The notes below the pieces were generated by a model that saw only the letters and a program-made list of their open reading frames with translations, ran no database searches and was not told the origin of the DNA. Below, piece by piece: positions 17,610 to 31,405 of a stretch of DNA of 64,000 nucleotides; position 1 is the stretch's first letter; every line of letters starts with the position of its first letter. The translations under genes were made by a program, and so were the position numbers. The DNA is from Halalkalibacter alkaliphilus (GTDB lineage: Bacteria > Bacillota > Bacilli > Bacillales > Bacillaceae_D): the NCBI RefSeq assembly GCF_023555415.1, contig NZ_JAKRYL010000008.1, positions 62,001 to 126,000 of the forward strand, given 5' to 3'.

Positions 17610-19127
17610 ATGGTTATTTTAAACGGTCAAACACTCACTTTTTCTGATGTGCGTAACGTGCTGTTTGAAAAAGAGAAAGTAACGTATTCAGATGAAAGCA
17701 TGAGGAAAGTAAAAGAGAGCCGCAAAGCGGTTGAACGAATCGTTGACGAGGGAAAAGTTGTCTATGGCATAACTACTGGCTTCGGAAAATTTAGTGATGT
17801 ATACATTGGCAAAGGTGATGTGGAGGCATTGCAATTAAATTTAATACGTTCACATGCTTGTGGTGTTGGAGAGCCTTTTCCGGAAGTAGTCTCAAGAGCT
17901 ATGGTTTTACTTCGTGCTAACGCATTGCTTAAAGGTTTTTCAGGGGTACGACCAGTTGTAATTGAAAGGTTAATAGATCTAGTAAATGCCAATATTCATC
18001 CGGTAATCCCGCAGCAAGGGTCACTCGGAGCAAGTGGAGATTTGGCTCCTTTATCTCATTTAGCACTCGTGTTAATTGGGGAAGGGGAGGTTTTTTATAA
18101 AGGTGAAAGGATAGAAGCAATCGATGCGTTAACGAAAGAAGGGATTTTCCCAATCACGTTAACCGCAAAAGAAGGCTTAGCGCTTATTAATGGAACGCAA
18201 GCCATGACAGCAATGGGCGTCGTTGCTTACTTAGAAGCGGAAAGACTTGCTTTTCAATCTGAGGTTATTGCCTCAATGACGATCGAAGGGTTGCGTGGCA
18301 TTATTGATGCCTTTGATGAAGATATTCATCTAGCTAGGGGCTATAAAGAACAAATCGATGTTGCACGGAGAATTCGCACGTATCTTTCGGATAGCCAGTT
18401 AACAACGAAGCAAGGAGAAGTAAGAGTACAGGATGCTTACTCGATTCGCTGTATTCCGCAAGTACATGGAGCAACTTGGCAGGCTTTGAATTATGTGAAG
18501 GAAAAATTAGAAATCGAAATGAATGCAGCAACAGATAATCCACTTATATTTGATGAAGGAAAGAAAGTATTATCTGGCGGCAATTTTCATGGTCAGCCAA
18601 TCGCCTTTGCGATGGATTTCTTAGCGATTGCGATGGCAGAACTTGCAAATATTTCAGAACGTCGAATCGAGCGTTTAGTTAATCCGCAATTAAGTGATTT
18701 ACCTCCATTTTTAAGTCCTGAACCAGGATTGCAGTCTGGAGCGATGATTATGCAATATGCAGCGGCATCACTTGTATCTGAAAACAAAACGTTGGCACAT
18801 CCAGCAAGTGTTGATTCGATTCCATCATCAGCGAATCAAGAAGATCATGTCAGCATGGGAACGATTGGTTCAAGACATGCATATCAAGTCATTCAAAATG
18901 CTCGTCGTGTTCTATCTATTGAAACGATTTGTGCGATGCAAGCGACAGAGTATCGAGGAACAGACAAAATGTCACAAACTACGAATCTATTTTTCCAAAA
19001 AGGTAGAGAGTTAGTTCCATCTATTACGAAAGATCGAGTGTTCTCAAAAGATATTGAAGCTATAACTGATTGGTTAAAAGCCAGTTCGCACCATTTTGAT
19101 CAAACAGGATCGAAAATTCATTCATAA
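17610..19127 (+). CDS. hutH: Histidine ammonia-lyase HutH
   Basis: 505 residues. The Ala-Ser-Gly triad that forms the MIO cofactor is in '[15 protein letters not shown]' (~142-144). 'ITTGFGKF' and '[11 protein letters not shown]' are also typical. The enzyme deaminates L-histidine to urocanate, the first step of the pathway. ATG follows GGGAGAGAAAG. Expression depends on read-through of the HutP site just upstream. Confidence 0.97.
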   Translation: MVILNGQTLTFSDVRNVLFEKEKVTYSDESMRKVKESRKAVERIVDEGKVVYGITTGFGKFSDVYIGKGDVEALQLNLIRSHACGVGEPFPEVVSRAMVLLRANALLKGFSGVRPVVIERLIDLVNANIHPVIPQQGSLGASGDLAPLSHLALVLIGEGEVFYKGERIEAIDALTKEGIFPITLTAKEGLALINGTQAMTAMGVVAYLEAERLAFQSEVIASMTIEGLRGIIDAFDEDIHLARGYKEQIDVARRIRTYLSDSQLTTKQGEVRVQDAYSIRCIPQVHGATWQALNYVKEKLEIEMNAATDNPLIFDEGKKVLSGGNFHGQPIAFAMDFLAIAMAELANISERRIERLVNPQLSDLPPFLSPEPGLQSGAMIMQYAAASLVSENKTLAHPASVDSIPSSANQEDHVSMGTIGSRHAYQVIQNARRVLSIETICAMQATEYRGTDKMSQTTNLFFQKGRELVPSITKDRVFSKDIEAITDWLKASSHHFDQTGSKIHS

Positions 19128-19143
19128 AAGGAGAGAGATTACT

Positions 19144-23043
<3,900 letters not shown>

Positions 23044-23051
<8 letters not shown>

Positions 23052-24351
23052 TGCTGTACTCATTTCCGTTATCGTAATGGTTGTTCTCAGTCTTCTTCGA
23101 GTAAATGTAGTATTGGCCATTCTTTTTGCTGCACTAACAGCTGGGGTAGCATCAGGACTCCCGGTAACAGATACAGTTGATATGCTTGTATCAGGTATGG
23201 GAGGCCAAGCAAATACGGCTCTCAGTTACATTTTACTAGGAGCATTTGCAGTAATGATCGGATATTCCGGTATTACTGGCTTCTTAGTACGGCATTTAAT
23301 TAATGCGTTAAAAGGGAGAAAAGCATTTCTATTACTGGCAATTGCAGGGGTCGCTTGTTTATCTCAAAATGTCGTACCAGTCCATATTGCTTTCATTCCG
23401 ATATTAATTCCACCACTTCTTCACCTGTTTGATAAGATGAAGCTCGATCGTAGGGCTGTTGCTACTTCATTAACATTTGGTTTAAAGGCACCGTACATCA
23501 TGATTCCTGCTGGATATGGGTTGATCTTTCACGGCATTATCGCAAATGAAATGACATCAAATGGGATGCCGGTTAATATCATGCAAATTCCTATGGCGAT
23601 GCTCTTACCGGGTTTTGGTATGTTCATAGGGTTGTTAATCGCTATTTTCATTACGTATCGGAAAGATCGAGTCGTTAATGCTGATTTAGATCACCATTCG
23701 GAAATTGCTGCAACTGTAGATGAAGGCTTAACGTTTTCAAGGAAGCATGTATTTACAATTGTCGCCATCATAGCAGCGCTTACTGTTCAAGTTCTTTTTA
23801 GCTCCTTAGTTTTGGGGGCGCTTACAGGCGTAGTCATTATGTTTGCGTTGCGAGTTGTGCCATTTAAAGAAGGAGATTGGGTCGTTAATGATGGCATAAA
23901 AATGATGGGAATGATTGCTTTTGTCATGTTAATTGCTTCTGGATATGCGACGGTTCTAAAAGATACTGGAGCAGTCGAAAGCTTAGTTGAATCAACGACC
24001 GGTTATCTTGGTGGGAGTATGTTCTTGGCTGCAGTAATTATGTTGATTGTTGGGATGCTAATAACAATGGGAATAGGTTCGTCATTTGGCACACTGCCGA
24101 TATTAGCAGCATTGTTTGTCCCCATATGTGCGGCAATTGGATTTTCTCCTTTAGCAACTGCAGCGTTAATCGGAACAGCCGGTGCGATTGGAGATGCAGG
24201 CTCTCCAGCTTCTGATAGTACTCTTGGACCGACAGCTGGATTAAATTCAGATGGGAAGCACAATCATATTTGGGATACATGTGTGCCGACCTTCTTGCAC
24301 TTTAATATTCCATTGCTTATTTTCGGTTTGTTAGCAGCTTTGATTCTTTAA
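23044..24351 (+). CDS. YuiF-like permease, probable histidine uptake (takes the place of HutM)
   Basis: 435 residues with about 11 membrane segments, NhaC/ion-transporter superfamily, closest in my memory to YuiF of B. subtilis, a presumed amino acid (histidine) transporter. Typical are 'NVVPVHIAFIPILIPPLL' (~116) and 'TAGAIGDAGSPASDSTLGPT' near residue 380. The start is TTG at 23044, with AGAGGGGG upstream, overlapping the hutG stop by eight bases. Its position as last gene of the hut operon points to histidine import; B. subtilis has HutM, an unrelated APC-type permease, at this place. The substrate is inferred from context. Confidence 0.8.
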
Positions 24352-24453
24352 TATGATGGAGAAAGGGTGTGATCTTGTGATTGCACTCTTTTTGATTGTA
24401 AGCGGAGTGAAAAAAGAACTGATAGGGAAACTAAAAGCGAAGGAGGGAAGGGC

Positions 24454-24594
24454 ATGACAAATATAATTGATGGTATGGATGCGGCTAGGTTTCAATCTGC
24501 CAATCATCCTGATGGAAAGAAACATGAAAAGAAGCTTAAGGAAGAAGAGAAAAAAATGCCTACTGTTTTACGAAACTTAAAGAACGGATCATAA
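24454..24594 (+). CDS. Small hydrophilic protein, 46 residues
   Basis: ATG at 24454 has an excellent ribosome binding site (GAAGGAGGGAAG). The product is charged, rich in Lys and Glu, with 'AARFQSANHPDGKKHEKK'. I do not recognise it, though the look is that of small Bacillus spore or cytoplasmic proteins. It ends just before a terminator. Confidence 0.5.
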   Translation: MTNIIDGMDAARFQSANHPDGKKHEKKLKEEEKKMPTVLRNLKNGS

Positions 24595-24607
24595 GGATGA
24601 ATTGACT

Positions 24608-24656
24608 CGGGGTGTCTCAAAGGACTAATTTTGACCTTTAAGACACCCCGATCATA
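24608..24656. terminator. Bidirectional terminator between hut region and convergent gene
   Basis: CGGGGTGTCT (24608-24617) pairs with AGACACCCCG (24641-24650), extended by AAAGG/CCTTT. One of a group of hairpins with a TCTCAAAGG-like core in this window (see 60528 and 62339). Confidence 0.75.
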
Positions 24657-24660
24657 AAAT

Positions 24661-24879
24661 TTAGCTGTTAGAGCTATGAGAGTGAGTATGATTTACGCTA
24701 CGCTGAATGCCAGAACTCGAATAACTTTGAACCATTTTTTGTAATTCTTTGTGTGCCTCTCGTAGTTCTAACGTTGCATCGATAATTTTTTGAAACCCTT
24801 CCAAATCTTTATCTGAAGCATTTAACAGCGATTTTGTCATGCCTTCGGCGATTTGTTGTAGGCTTAAGTCTCTGTTCAC
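24661..24879 (-). CDS. Small hypothetical protein, 72 residues
   Basis: GTG at 24879 is preceded by AAAGGTGG at nine bases; a TTG at 24885 is too close to it. The product is helical with heptad-like spacing ('EGFQKIIDATLELREAHKEL') and a Ser/His-rich tail. Family not recognised. It is convergent with the hut operon and shares its terminator. Confidence 0.55.
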   Translation of the reverse strand: MNRDLSLQQIAEGMTKSLLNASDKDLEGFQKIIDATLELREAHKELQKMVQSYSSSGIQRSVNHTHSHSSNS

Positions 24880-25264
24880 AAACAACGACCACCTTTCTTT
24901 TTCATTTGTTGGTTTCTAACTTACTATTTTTTGATTCAGTAGGTATTTTCCTGCAAGAACTTCTCTACATATATCAGCAGATTGTCGTAAATGGTAACAA
25001 ATACCGAGTGAATATCCTATATGTATCCAATTTGCGAATATGTGTTTTGTGATATGCGTTTTGCAAGCTCATACATTTAATAGTTTACGCTATTATTTTA
25101 GTAATTGGAAGGAAGTTGCTGTTTTCTCATAATTATTTGAGAAAATTATAGTTTTTTTAATATATTTGTAATATATCATTTCATTGAGTAAAGAAAGAGG
25201 ATTACAAAATGGATGATTGTGTTAAAATTGAGAAATAATTCAATTTTAAAAAGTAGGTGGTCGT
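24880..25264. other. Intergenic region before the ABC operon
   Basis: About 385 AT-rich bases between divergent genes. No further gene seen. The right end has the ABC gene ribosome binding site (GTAGGTGG). Confidence 0.45.
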
Positions 25265-26053
25265 ATGGGAGAAGAACAACAACCAATTCTATCACTTGAA
25301 GATGTAACGATGTCATTTGATAACAAAATGGTATTACGTGCAATAAATTTAAAAGTTTATAAAGGACAAATCATTGGATACATAGGGCCAAATGGAGCTG
25401 GGAAAAGTACGACGGTGAAAATTATGCTTGGCCTCATTGAAGGTTATCATGGGAAAATTACGGTATTTGATAACGATATATCGGATGGAAAAGTAGATTA
25501 TAAGAAAAAAATTGGCTATGTTCCGGAAACGGCCGAATTGTACGATAACTTAACAGCAAGTGAATATTTATCGTTCATAGGAGAATTATATGGTGTTCCT
25601 CCAGAGAAAGTAGAGAGTAAAGCTAGACGGTTAATGGAGAAATTCGGATTAGAGGAAGTCTATCATTCAAGGCTGTCGTCTTTTTCAAAAGGAATGAGGC
25701 AAAAGGTATTGCTCATTTCAAGTCTATTACATAATCCTGACTTATTATTTCTTGATGAGCCGTTAAGTGGATTAGATGCCAATAGTGTCATGGTTGTAAA
25801 AGAAATTTTAGCAAAGCTTGCAGCAGAAGGAAAAACAATATTCTATTCTTCACATATTATGGAAGTGGTAGAAAAAATCAGTAATCGAATCATCCTCTTA
25901 TCAGAAGGGCAAATTATTGCAGATGGGAGCTTTGACGAATTAAAGAAACAAAATACAGAGGGGACATTGGAACAAATCTTTAATCAACTAACTGGTTTCC
26001 ATCAACATCATGAAATTGCAGCAGACTTTGTCTCTATCGTTCAAGAGGTGTAG
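25265..26053 (+). CDS. ABC transporter ATP-binding protein
   Basis: 262 residues. Walker A GPNGAGKST (~41-49), signature 'SFSKGMRQKV' (~141), Walker B 'LLFLDEPLSGLDA' (~160) and the His switch 'SSHIME' (~197). The Lys-Gly-Met signature variant is frequent in ABC-2 exporters. It drives the membrane protein encoded one base downstream. Substrate unknown. Confidence 0.9.
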   Translation: MGEEQQPILSLEDVTMSFDNKMVLRAINLKVYKGQIIGYIGPNGAGKSTTVKIMLGLIEGYHGKITVFDNDISDGKVDYKKKIGYVPETAELYDNLTASEYLSFIGELYGVPPEKVESKARRLMEKFGLEEVYHSRLSSFSKGMRQKVLLISSLLHNPDLLFLDEPLSGLDANSVMVVKEILAKLAAEGKTIFYSSHIMEVVEKISNRIILLSEGQIIADGSFDELKKQNTEGTLEQIFNQLTGFHQHHEIAADFVSIVQEV

Positions 26054-26054
26054 G

Positions 26055-27686
26055 ATGGAAAACTTTCAAACTCTAAAGCTACTAGATTATTTTAGAAAGC
26101 CAATTGAAAAATTGGGCGTAGATTACAGCAACATGAGGAAAATTTTACAAGTGAAATTAACGATGGATAAAAGAAGAGTACCGACCATTTTTACTCAATC
26201 AAATACAAAGAAAGAAGGAAATCAATTTCTTAAGTCATTATGGCTGTATGCCTTATTTGGTCTTGCCTTCATCCCTTTTATTCTTCTTGGTGATAATTAT
26301 CTGTTTCAAATGAGCATTGTTTTTGGAATTGCGATGTTTATTATTATGACTTCGATGATTTCAGATTTTTCGTCAGTTTTGCTTGATGTAAGGGACAAAA
26401 CGATTTTGCAAACAAAGCCTGTTGATCAGAAAACCATTAGTGCTTCAAAATTAGTACATGTAATCATTTACTTGTTCTATTTAACTGGGTCAATTATGAC
26501 TATTCCTTTGCTCGTTTCGTTGTTTACAAAAGGAATTCTATTTTTTCTTGTTTTTCTAATTGAAATCATCTTTGTTAATTTATTGATCATTGTGATAACA
26601 GCCTTACTTTATTTGTTTATCTTACGCTTCTTTGATGGCGAGAAATTAATGGATCTCATTAATTACGTTCAAATCATATTATCACTTGCTACGATAGTTG
26701 GGTATCAATTAGTGATTCGATCTTTTGAATTTATTAATTTTGATATTCAAGTTTCTCTGAAGTGGTGGCAGCTTTTCGTGCCGCCGCTTTGGTATGCAGC
26801 TCCATTCGAATGGGTATTAAATGGAAATACAGATGTGTATATATTGATTTATACGGTTTTAGCAATCTTAGTACCGCTGATTTCCATTGCTCTCTACATT
26901 AAGTTAATGCCGGCATTTGAAAGAAATCTGCAAAAGCTAACGGCGCAAAGTACTGGTAAATCAAGTGGACGTAAAGAGAGTTTCATAGGAAAGTGGATTT
27001 GTCATAGCAATGAAGAAAGAACGTTTTTCCGATTTGCTAACCAGATGATGGAACAAGAAAGAGAGTTTAAATTGAAGGTATATCCTTCGTTAGGTCTCGC
27101 ACTAGTCCTGCCTATTTTGTTATTTTACAATGAGGTTCGCTTCCGTTCTCTGGAAGAAATTGCATCAAGTCAATACTATTTAGCGATCTATATTTGTCTG
27201 TTGATCGTTCCTACTATTATTATGATGCTGAAATATTCGGGAACGTATAAAGGGGCTTGGATCTTTCGAACGGCACCAATCCAACACCCAGCACTTATTT
27301 TTAAAGGAACCTTAAAAGCTTTTCTAGTTAAATTATTTCTTCCCATATATATTCTTCAAAGCTTTGTATTTGGGTTTATTTTTTCGGCAGCGATCATTCC
27401 GCATTTAGTTGCTGTTTTATTAAGCTCTTTTATGTATACAGTCTTGTGTTTCTTATCTTTAAAGAAGGCTTTGCCGTTTTCTGAATCTTTTAAAGCCGGA
27501 CAACAAGGTGAGGGCTTCACTATTTTTGTTTTGCTGCTGTTAATTGGTCCTCTTATTGGACTACATTATGTAAGTTCAATGGTTTCTTTTGGGGTTTATT
27601 TTTATATCGCTGTTTTGTTACTTGTTAACTATTTTCTATGGAGTGATCGTACTTTTCAAAGAGTAAAGATACGCTTTAATGATTAA
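26055..27686 (+). CDS. ABC-2 type transporter membrane protein
   Basis: 543 residues from ATG at 26055 (AGAGGTG upstream), one base after the ATPase stop. About 12 hydrophobic segments in two blocks separated by a hydrophilic loop (~280-325). No substrate motif. Together with the upstream ATPase it forms a two-gene exporter-like unit that ends in a terminator. Confidence 0.8.
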   Translation: MENFQTLKLLDYFRKPIEKLGVDYSNMRKILQVKLTMDKRRVPTIFTQSNTKKEGNQFLKSLWLYALFGLAFIPFILLGDNYLFQMSIVFGIAMFIIMTSMISDFSSVLLDVRDKTILQTKPVDQKTISASKLVHVIIYLFYLTGSIMTIPLLVSLFTKGILFFLVFLIEIIFVNLLIIVITALLYLFILRFFDGEKLMDLINYVQIILSLATIVGYQLVIRSFEFINFDIQVSLKWWQLFVPPLWYAAPFEWVLNGNTDVYILIYTVLAILVPLISIALYIKLMPAFERNLQKLTAQSTGKSSGRKESFIGKWICHSNEERTFFRFANQMMEQEREFKLKVYPSLGLALVLPILLFYNEVRFRSLEEIASSQYYLAIYICLLIVPTIIMMLKYSGTYKGAWIFRTAPIQHPALIFKGTLKAFLVKLFLPIYILQSFVFGFIFSAAIIPHLVAVLLSSFMYTVLCFLSLKKALPFSESFKAGQQGEGFTIFVLLLLIGPLIGLHYVSSMVSFGVYFYIAVLLLVNYFLWSDRTFQRVKIRFND

Positions 27687-27698
27687 GTTAAAAATGAG

Positions 27699-27738
27699 GA
27701 GAGACGGGTGCTTTTGATGAGCAAGCGTCTCTTTTTTA
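27699..27738 (+). terminator. Terminator of the two-gene ABC operon
   Basis: AGAGACG (27700-27706) pairs with CGTCTCT (27726-27732), with an inner TGCT/AGCA step, followed by six T. Confidence 0.75.
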
Positions 27739-27797
27739 TTTGAACAAAGCACTAGTTTCTAAATTGCCACTTTTCAATCACCAATCACGATGTTATA

Positions 27798-27817
27798 GTG
27801 TATATATAGATATACAC
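27798..27817 (+). promoter_or_regulatory. Palindromic operator candidate for the GntR/YtrA regulator
   Basis: GTGTATAT-ATAG-ATATACAC is an eight-base perfect inverted repeat 28 bases before the next start codon. YtrA-type GntR regulators bind such AT-rich dyads ahead of their own ABC operons, and a YtrA-type regulator is encoded three genes downstream. The link is inferred. Confidence 0.5.
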
Positions 27818-27844
27818 AGTATAGCAGTGAGGAGTTGGGAAGGT

Positions 27845-28339
27845 ATGAGTTTTATCGAATTATTATGGGCGTATATTTTAGTTTTTGTTTTATCTGCAGT
27901 TCCTTTTCTTGAAGGGTATGCAGTTGTTCCTCTTGCTATTATTGCTGGCTTAGCGACAGTACCAGCTGTCATTTTAGGTTTAGTTGGAAACATTGTAACG
28001 GTCTTTTTAGTCATCGCATTCGTCGATAAAATTAAAGCTTGGCGTAAAAAGAAAAAGGGTGAAGAGGAAGGCCAGGTGGATAGCAAGCGCTCGGTTCGGG
28101 CACAAAAAATATGGAATAAATATGGCTTGCCTGGATTATCAATCATTGGCCCTTTATTTGTAGGAAGTCATGTGACTGCATTTATGAGTGTATCTTTAGG
28201 AGCGACAAAAAAGAAAGCCTTTGTTTGGATGACGGCAAGTATAACGATTTGGACAATTGTTTTTGTTATCTTGGCTCATTTAGGAATTGATTTGTTAGGG
28301 CATCAAGATGATGGAGTATCGAATCGGTTCTTTAATTAA
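27845..28339 (+). CDS. Small multidrug export-like membrane protein
   Basis: 164 residues from ATG at 27845; the frame is open further up but only here is there a usable site (GGGAAGG). Four to five membrane helices with 'VPFLEGYAVVPLAIIAGL' and 'GLPGLSIIGPLFVGSHV', the pattern of the Sm_multidrug_ex family (PF06695), a poorly characterised group. Lies between the candidate operator and the ABC permease gene, so it may be part of the GntR-controlled operon. Confidence 0.75.
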   Translation: MSFIELLWAYILVFVLSAVPFLEGYAVVPLAIIAGLATVPAVILGLVGNIVTVFLVIAFVDKIKAWRKKKKGEEEGQVDSKRSVRAQKIWNKYGLPGLSIIGPLFVGSHVTAFMSVSLGATKKKAFVWMTASITIWTIVFVILAHLGIDLLGHQDDGVSNRFFN

Positions 28340-28353
28340 AGGAGGAATTGAGT

Positions 28354-29094
28354 ATGTTGAATCAAGCATTTTGGCTTGTGAAAAAAGATTTAAGATATAA
28401 TTGGAGAGGTCTTGTATTTACGATCATTGCAGTTGTCTTCTTTGGTTTTTTTACAACCATTTTTCTAGAACAAGCCGCTAGAGCTTTGTTTGGTGATGGT
28501 GTAATGTATTATAACCATGTTGTGCTCGATATCTTTTTTGTTGCGATACTGCCTTCATTAGCAGCTATTTTCATGTCAGGTCCGTATTTATCATTTCAAA
28601 CAATTAAAGACGATCCATTTACCAAAAGAATGGCTTTTTTAAGAGCATTGCCGATTCCGGTTGAGTTATTAGCTTTTAGCCGAACTTTGTTAATGCTTAT
28701 CACTTTATTTATGCTGTCTCTTGCTTTTTATGGAACGATTGTAACGCAACTTCCTGATCGTTTTTATTCCTATATAACATTGAATGAACTATTCATATTT
28801 ATCCTTGTCTGGTTTGGATATTCTTTGGCACTTGGTGGAATGAACCCATTTATCGAATACGGAACAAGCGGGAAAATGCTGCATCTCTTACCATTTGTGT
28901 GGATTGCAATAATGATTGGTCTATTCGTCGGCTTTCGTTTAATCGTTGGTTATAGCATTGTTGAATGGAGTCTTCTTTTAGTAAAAGATTATGGCTGGAT
29001 AATAGCTTTTATTTCGATTGCTCTAGGTGTCGTTGGGTGTTATTTATGGCATAAATTGCTTACGTATCGTTTGAAAAAAAGAGATTATTTGTAA
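28354..29094 (+). CDS. ABC transporter membrane protein
   Basis: 246 residues from ATG at 28354, eight bases after AGGAGG; an in-frame TTG at 28348 is less well placed. Six hydrophobic segments without enzyme motifs. Gene order permease, GntR regulator, ATPase resembles the ytr-type operons of Bacillus. Probably the membrane partner of the ATPase at 29508. Confidence 0.75.
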   Translation: MLNQAFWLVKKDLRYNWRGLVFTIIAVVFFGFFTTIFLEQAARALFGDGVMYYNHVVLDIFFVAILPSLAAIFMSGPYLSFQTIKDDPFTKRMAFLRALPIPVELLAFSRTLLMLITLFMLSLAFYGTIVTQLPDRFYSYITLNELFIFILVWFGYSLALGGMNPFIEYGTSGKMLHLLPFVWIAIMIGLFVGFRLIVGYSIVEWSLLLVKDYGWIIAFISIALGVVGCYLWHKLLTYRLKKRDYL

Positions 29095-29112
29095 TGGAAG
29101 GGAGGATGGCCC

Positions 29113-29505
29113 ATGAAGCTACCGATACGAGTTTCTGAAGAAAGCAGAGAACCTATTTATCATCAAATTGAAACACAAGTGAAATCACTTATTGTTGGAG
29201 GGCAGCTTCCGCCTGGTACACCGCTTCCTTCCATTCGTGTCCTTTCAAATGATCTACAATGTAGTGTGATTACAACAAGGCGGGCTTATCAAAATTTAGA
29301 AAGCAATGGATTTATTAAGACTGTTCAGGGTAAAGGAACCTTTGTAAAAGAGGTTGAAACAATCAAAATGGAAGAAACAAAGCAGAAAGTTGTCATCGAT
29401 GCTTTTGTGAAAGCGATTGAACAGGCTGAGCAAGTTGGGTGTTCGAGTGAGGATATCCGACGTATTTTTAAAGAAGTGATGGAAAACAAGAGGAACGGGG
29501 GATAA
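29113..29505 (+). CDS. GntR-family regulator, YtrA type
   Basis: 130 residues: an N-terminal winged helix ('EPIYHQIETQVKSLIVGGQL', 'PLPSIRVLSNDLQCS', 'TTRRAYQNLESNGFI', 'QGKGTFV') and only a short C-terminal dimerisation tail, which defines the YtrA subgroup. Such proteins repress neighbouring ABC exporter operons and often respond to cell-envelope stress. Likely acts on the dyad at 27798. Confidence 0.9.
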   Translation: MKLPIRVSEESREPIYHQIETQVKSLIVGGQLPPGTPLPSIRVLSNDLQCSVITTRRAYQNLESNGFIKTVQGKGTFVKEVETIKMEETKQKVVIDAFVKAIEQAEQVGCSSEDIRRIFKEVMENKRNGG

Positions 29506-29507
29506 TT

Positions 29508-30392
29508 ATGACCAGCTCTTTACTAACGACAACCGCATTAACCAAAAAATATAAGAAATTTACACTAGGGCCAATTGATTTTAAAGTCGAGACAGGAACA
29601 GCGATTGCTATAGTCGGGGCAAATGGGTCCGGGAAAAGTACATTCTTTCGCTTGCTTATGAATTTGATTCAACCAAATAGTGGTTCTGTGCATGTGTTTA
29701 ATCACATATTTGGAGAAAATGAGGCAGAAATTAAGAAACAAATCGGTTATGCTGGAGAATTACTAGAGCCATTCGGTCATTTAACGATCCGTGAGCTTGC
29801 TAGCTTCGTTTCTTTTTGGTATCCAAACTGGGACCCAAAATACTTTCGTTATCTTATAAAAAGGTATCAGATTGATGAGAGTAAGAAGTATGCTAAGTGT
29901 TCAAAAGGAATGAAAAAGAAAGTAGAATTTATCCTCTCACTCACTCATCATCCAAATTTGCTTATTTTAGATGAACCATCAGCTGGCGTAGATATTATCT
30001 CCCAAAAGAAGATGAAAGAGGATTTAATTCAATTTATGGAGAGCGGTAACAGGAGTTTAATACTAGCAACTCACTCCATAGATGAGGTAAAATCAATTTG
30101 TGATTGGATAACCGTTTTTCATGAAGGGGAAATCATACAGGCTTTTGATAAAGATGAGATTTTTGAAAAATGGGGAAGAATATGGGTATCGCAGGTAACG
30201 GATAAGATTCGGGAGCATCCAAATGTAATCGAAGTTAGCTCCACCCCATTACAAATCGTTACAAATGATTTACGAAAACTTGAAAATGATTTGAAAAATG
30301 AACATATACAAATAACACATGTGCAAAAATTAACGCTAGAAGAAGGGCTTGAGTATTTAATAGGAAAAGAATTAACTGCTAAAGCAGATTAA
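29508..30392 (+). CDS. ABC transporter ATP-binding protein, YtrB-like
   Basis: 294 residues. Walker A GANGSGKST (~36-44), signature 'CSKGMKKKVEF' (~137), Walker B 'LLILDEPSAGVD' (~153), His switch 'ATHSIDE' (~189). The last ~80 residues form a C-terminal extension seen in ABC-2 exporters. It starts two bases after the GntR stop. Partner of the permease at 28354. Confidence 0.88.
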   Translation: MTSSLLTTTALTKKYKKFTLGPIDFKVETGTAIAIVGANGSGKSTFFRLLMNLIQPNSGSVHVFNHIFGENEAEIKKQIGYAGELLEPFGHLTIRELASFVSFWYPNWDPKYFRYLIKRYQIDESKKYAKCSKGMKKKVEFILSLTHHPNLLILDEPSAGVDIISQKKMKEDLIQFMESGNRSLILATHSIDEVKSICDWITVFHEGEIIQAFDKDEIFEKWGRIWVSQVTDKIREHPNVIEVSSTPLQIVTNDLRKLENDLKNEHIQITHVQKLTLEEGLEYLIGKELTAKAD

Positions 30393-30429
30393 ATGATTGT
30401 AGGGATAAAAACCTTGATAGGTGATGACG

Positions 30430-30759
30430 ATGGCTTATAAAAGAATTGTTTTGCTCGGCATATTGCTTTCTATAATCGTAAGTTCGTACAACTTTTCATA
30501 CAACCAATTGCTGTTTGACGGTGATTACCAACTTTCCGAAACAATTGAATTTACAATTAGTGAAGGCGGGGTTAATCCGTCTTCTTTTCAATCGGTCATT
30601 ACTAGACTTGGAAAGAGTCGCATGATAGAAGGTAGTATAATCCTTTCGAACTACATTACGCAATTATTTCAATCGCCAATACCTTCCGAGAAACGGATTT
30701 TTAATTTAATGACGGTGAAATTTCAAAGCACGTTCTTCTCTTCGTTGATTAGAAGTTAA
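30430..30759 (+). CDS. Hypothetical exported or membrane-anchored protein, 109 residues
   Basis: ATG at 30430 with AGGTGATG ahead. One hydrophobic N-terminal segment ('RIVLLGILLSIIVSSYNF') that could be a signal peptide or anchor, then ~85 polar residues without a known motif. Last gene after the ABC ATPase, so possibly an accessory part of the transporter. Confidence 0.55.
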   Translation: MAYKRIVLLGILLSIIVSSYNFSYNQLLFDGDYQLSETIEFTISEGGVNPSSFQSVITRLGKSRMIEGSIILSNYITQLFQSPIPSEKRIFNLMTVKFQSTFFSSLIRS

Positions 30760-30784
30760 ATCAACGAAAAAAGAGGTGAAACAT

Positions 30785-30910
30785 ATGCTGAAGAAAAAGG
30801 TCATTCATCCAGATTTAAAAGAACCGATTGGCGGCTTATTTGTAGGACTTGTTATGATGCTCATCGTATTTTTGATTGCCCATTTTGTATTTGGGTTAGA
30901 ATTTTTTTAA
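30785..30910 (+). CDS. Small single-pass membrane protein, 41 residues
   Basis: ATG at 30785 behind AAGAGGTG. A short polar head with 'HPDLKEPIGG' is followed by one hydrophobic helix of about 24 residues to the end. Family not recognised. A strong hairpin follows immediately. Confidence 0.6.
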   Translation: MLKKKVIHPDLKEPIGGLFVGLVMMLIVFLIAHFVFGLEFF

Positions 30911-30916
30911 TAAAAA

Positions 30917-30956
30917 AGAAAAAGGAGCAGTGGAATATTCCATCGCTCCTTTTCCT
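30917..30956. terminator. Bidirectional terminator
   Basis: AAAGGAGC (30921-30928) pairs with GCTCCTTT (30945-30952), and the loop itself contains the palindrome TGGAATATTCCA. It separates the small membrane protein gene from the convergent ferredoxin gene. Confidence 0.8.
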
Positions 30957-30957
30957 A

Positions 30958-31281
30958 TTAATCTTGAGGGCGAGTCCCTGGCTCCATACCCGAGTCAGAT
31001 GCCGTCATTATAGGTTTAACGGTTAGATCTGATTGAACTCGAATTTGACAGGAAAGGCGAATGTTCTCTTCTCTAAATCCTTTAGCATCGAGAATTTTTG
31101 CTTCTGCCTCCTCAACTGGACCAGCATCTCCTTCGAGAATTTCAACACGACAGGTTGTACATCTTGCGTTTCCACCACAACGATGCAGAATATCAACATC
31201 GTTATCTTCTAAAGCAAGTACTAACTTTGTCCCTTCCTCAACTTGGAAACCTTCTTTTCCTTCTACTTGAATCTTTGGCAT
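30958..31281 (-). CDS. 2Fe-2S ferredoxin
   Basis: 107 residues from ATG at 31281 (AGGAGGAG upstream). The plant/vertebrate-type 2Fe-2S motif is visible: 'CGGNARCTTC' (C-x5-C-x2-C, ~36-45) and the fourth ligand in 'RLSCQIRV' (~76). Small electron carrier; partner unknown. Monocistronic between two hairpins. Confidence 0.9.
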   Translation of the reverse strand: MPKIQVEGKEGFQVEEGTKLVLALEDNDVDILHRCGGNARCTTCRVEILEGDAGPVEEAEAKILDAKGFREENIRLSCQIRVQSDLTVKPIMTASDSGMEPGTRPQD

Positions 31282-31359
31282 ACTATCTCCTCCTAAGGAT
31301 TGTGTCTTTAATAAAAACATTACCATAAATAAAATTAAATGTGTAATTTGTCTAAGTGC

Positions 31360-31405
31360 AGAGTCTGTTCAAAAAGGGAAAAACCACCCTTTTTGAACAG
31401 ACTCT
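31360..31405. repeat. Long perfect hairpin with TTCAAAAAGG core
   Basis: GAGTCTGTTCAAAAAGGG (31361-31378) and its exact complement (31387-31404) form an 18-base stem with an eight-base loop; the outermost A/T pair extends it by one. It lies upstream of both flanking genes (ferredoxin on the minus strand, yebC-like on the plus strand), so it is not at a gene end. Core shared with hairpins at 38135 and 38324. Confidence 0.8.
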
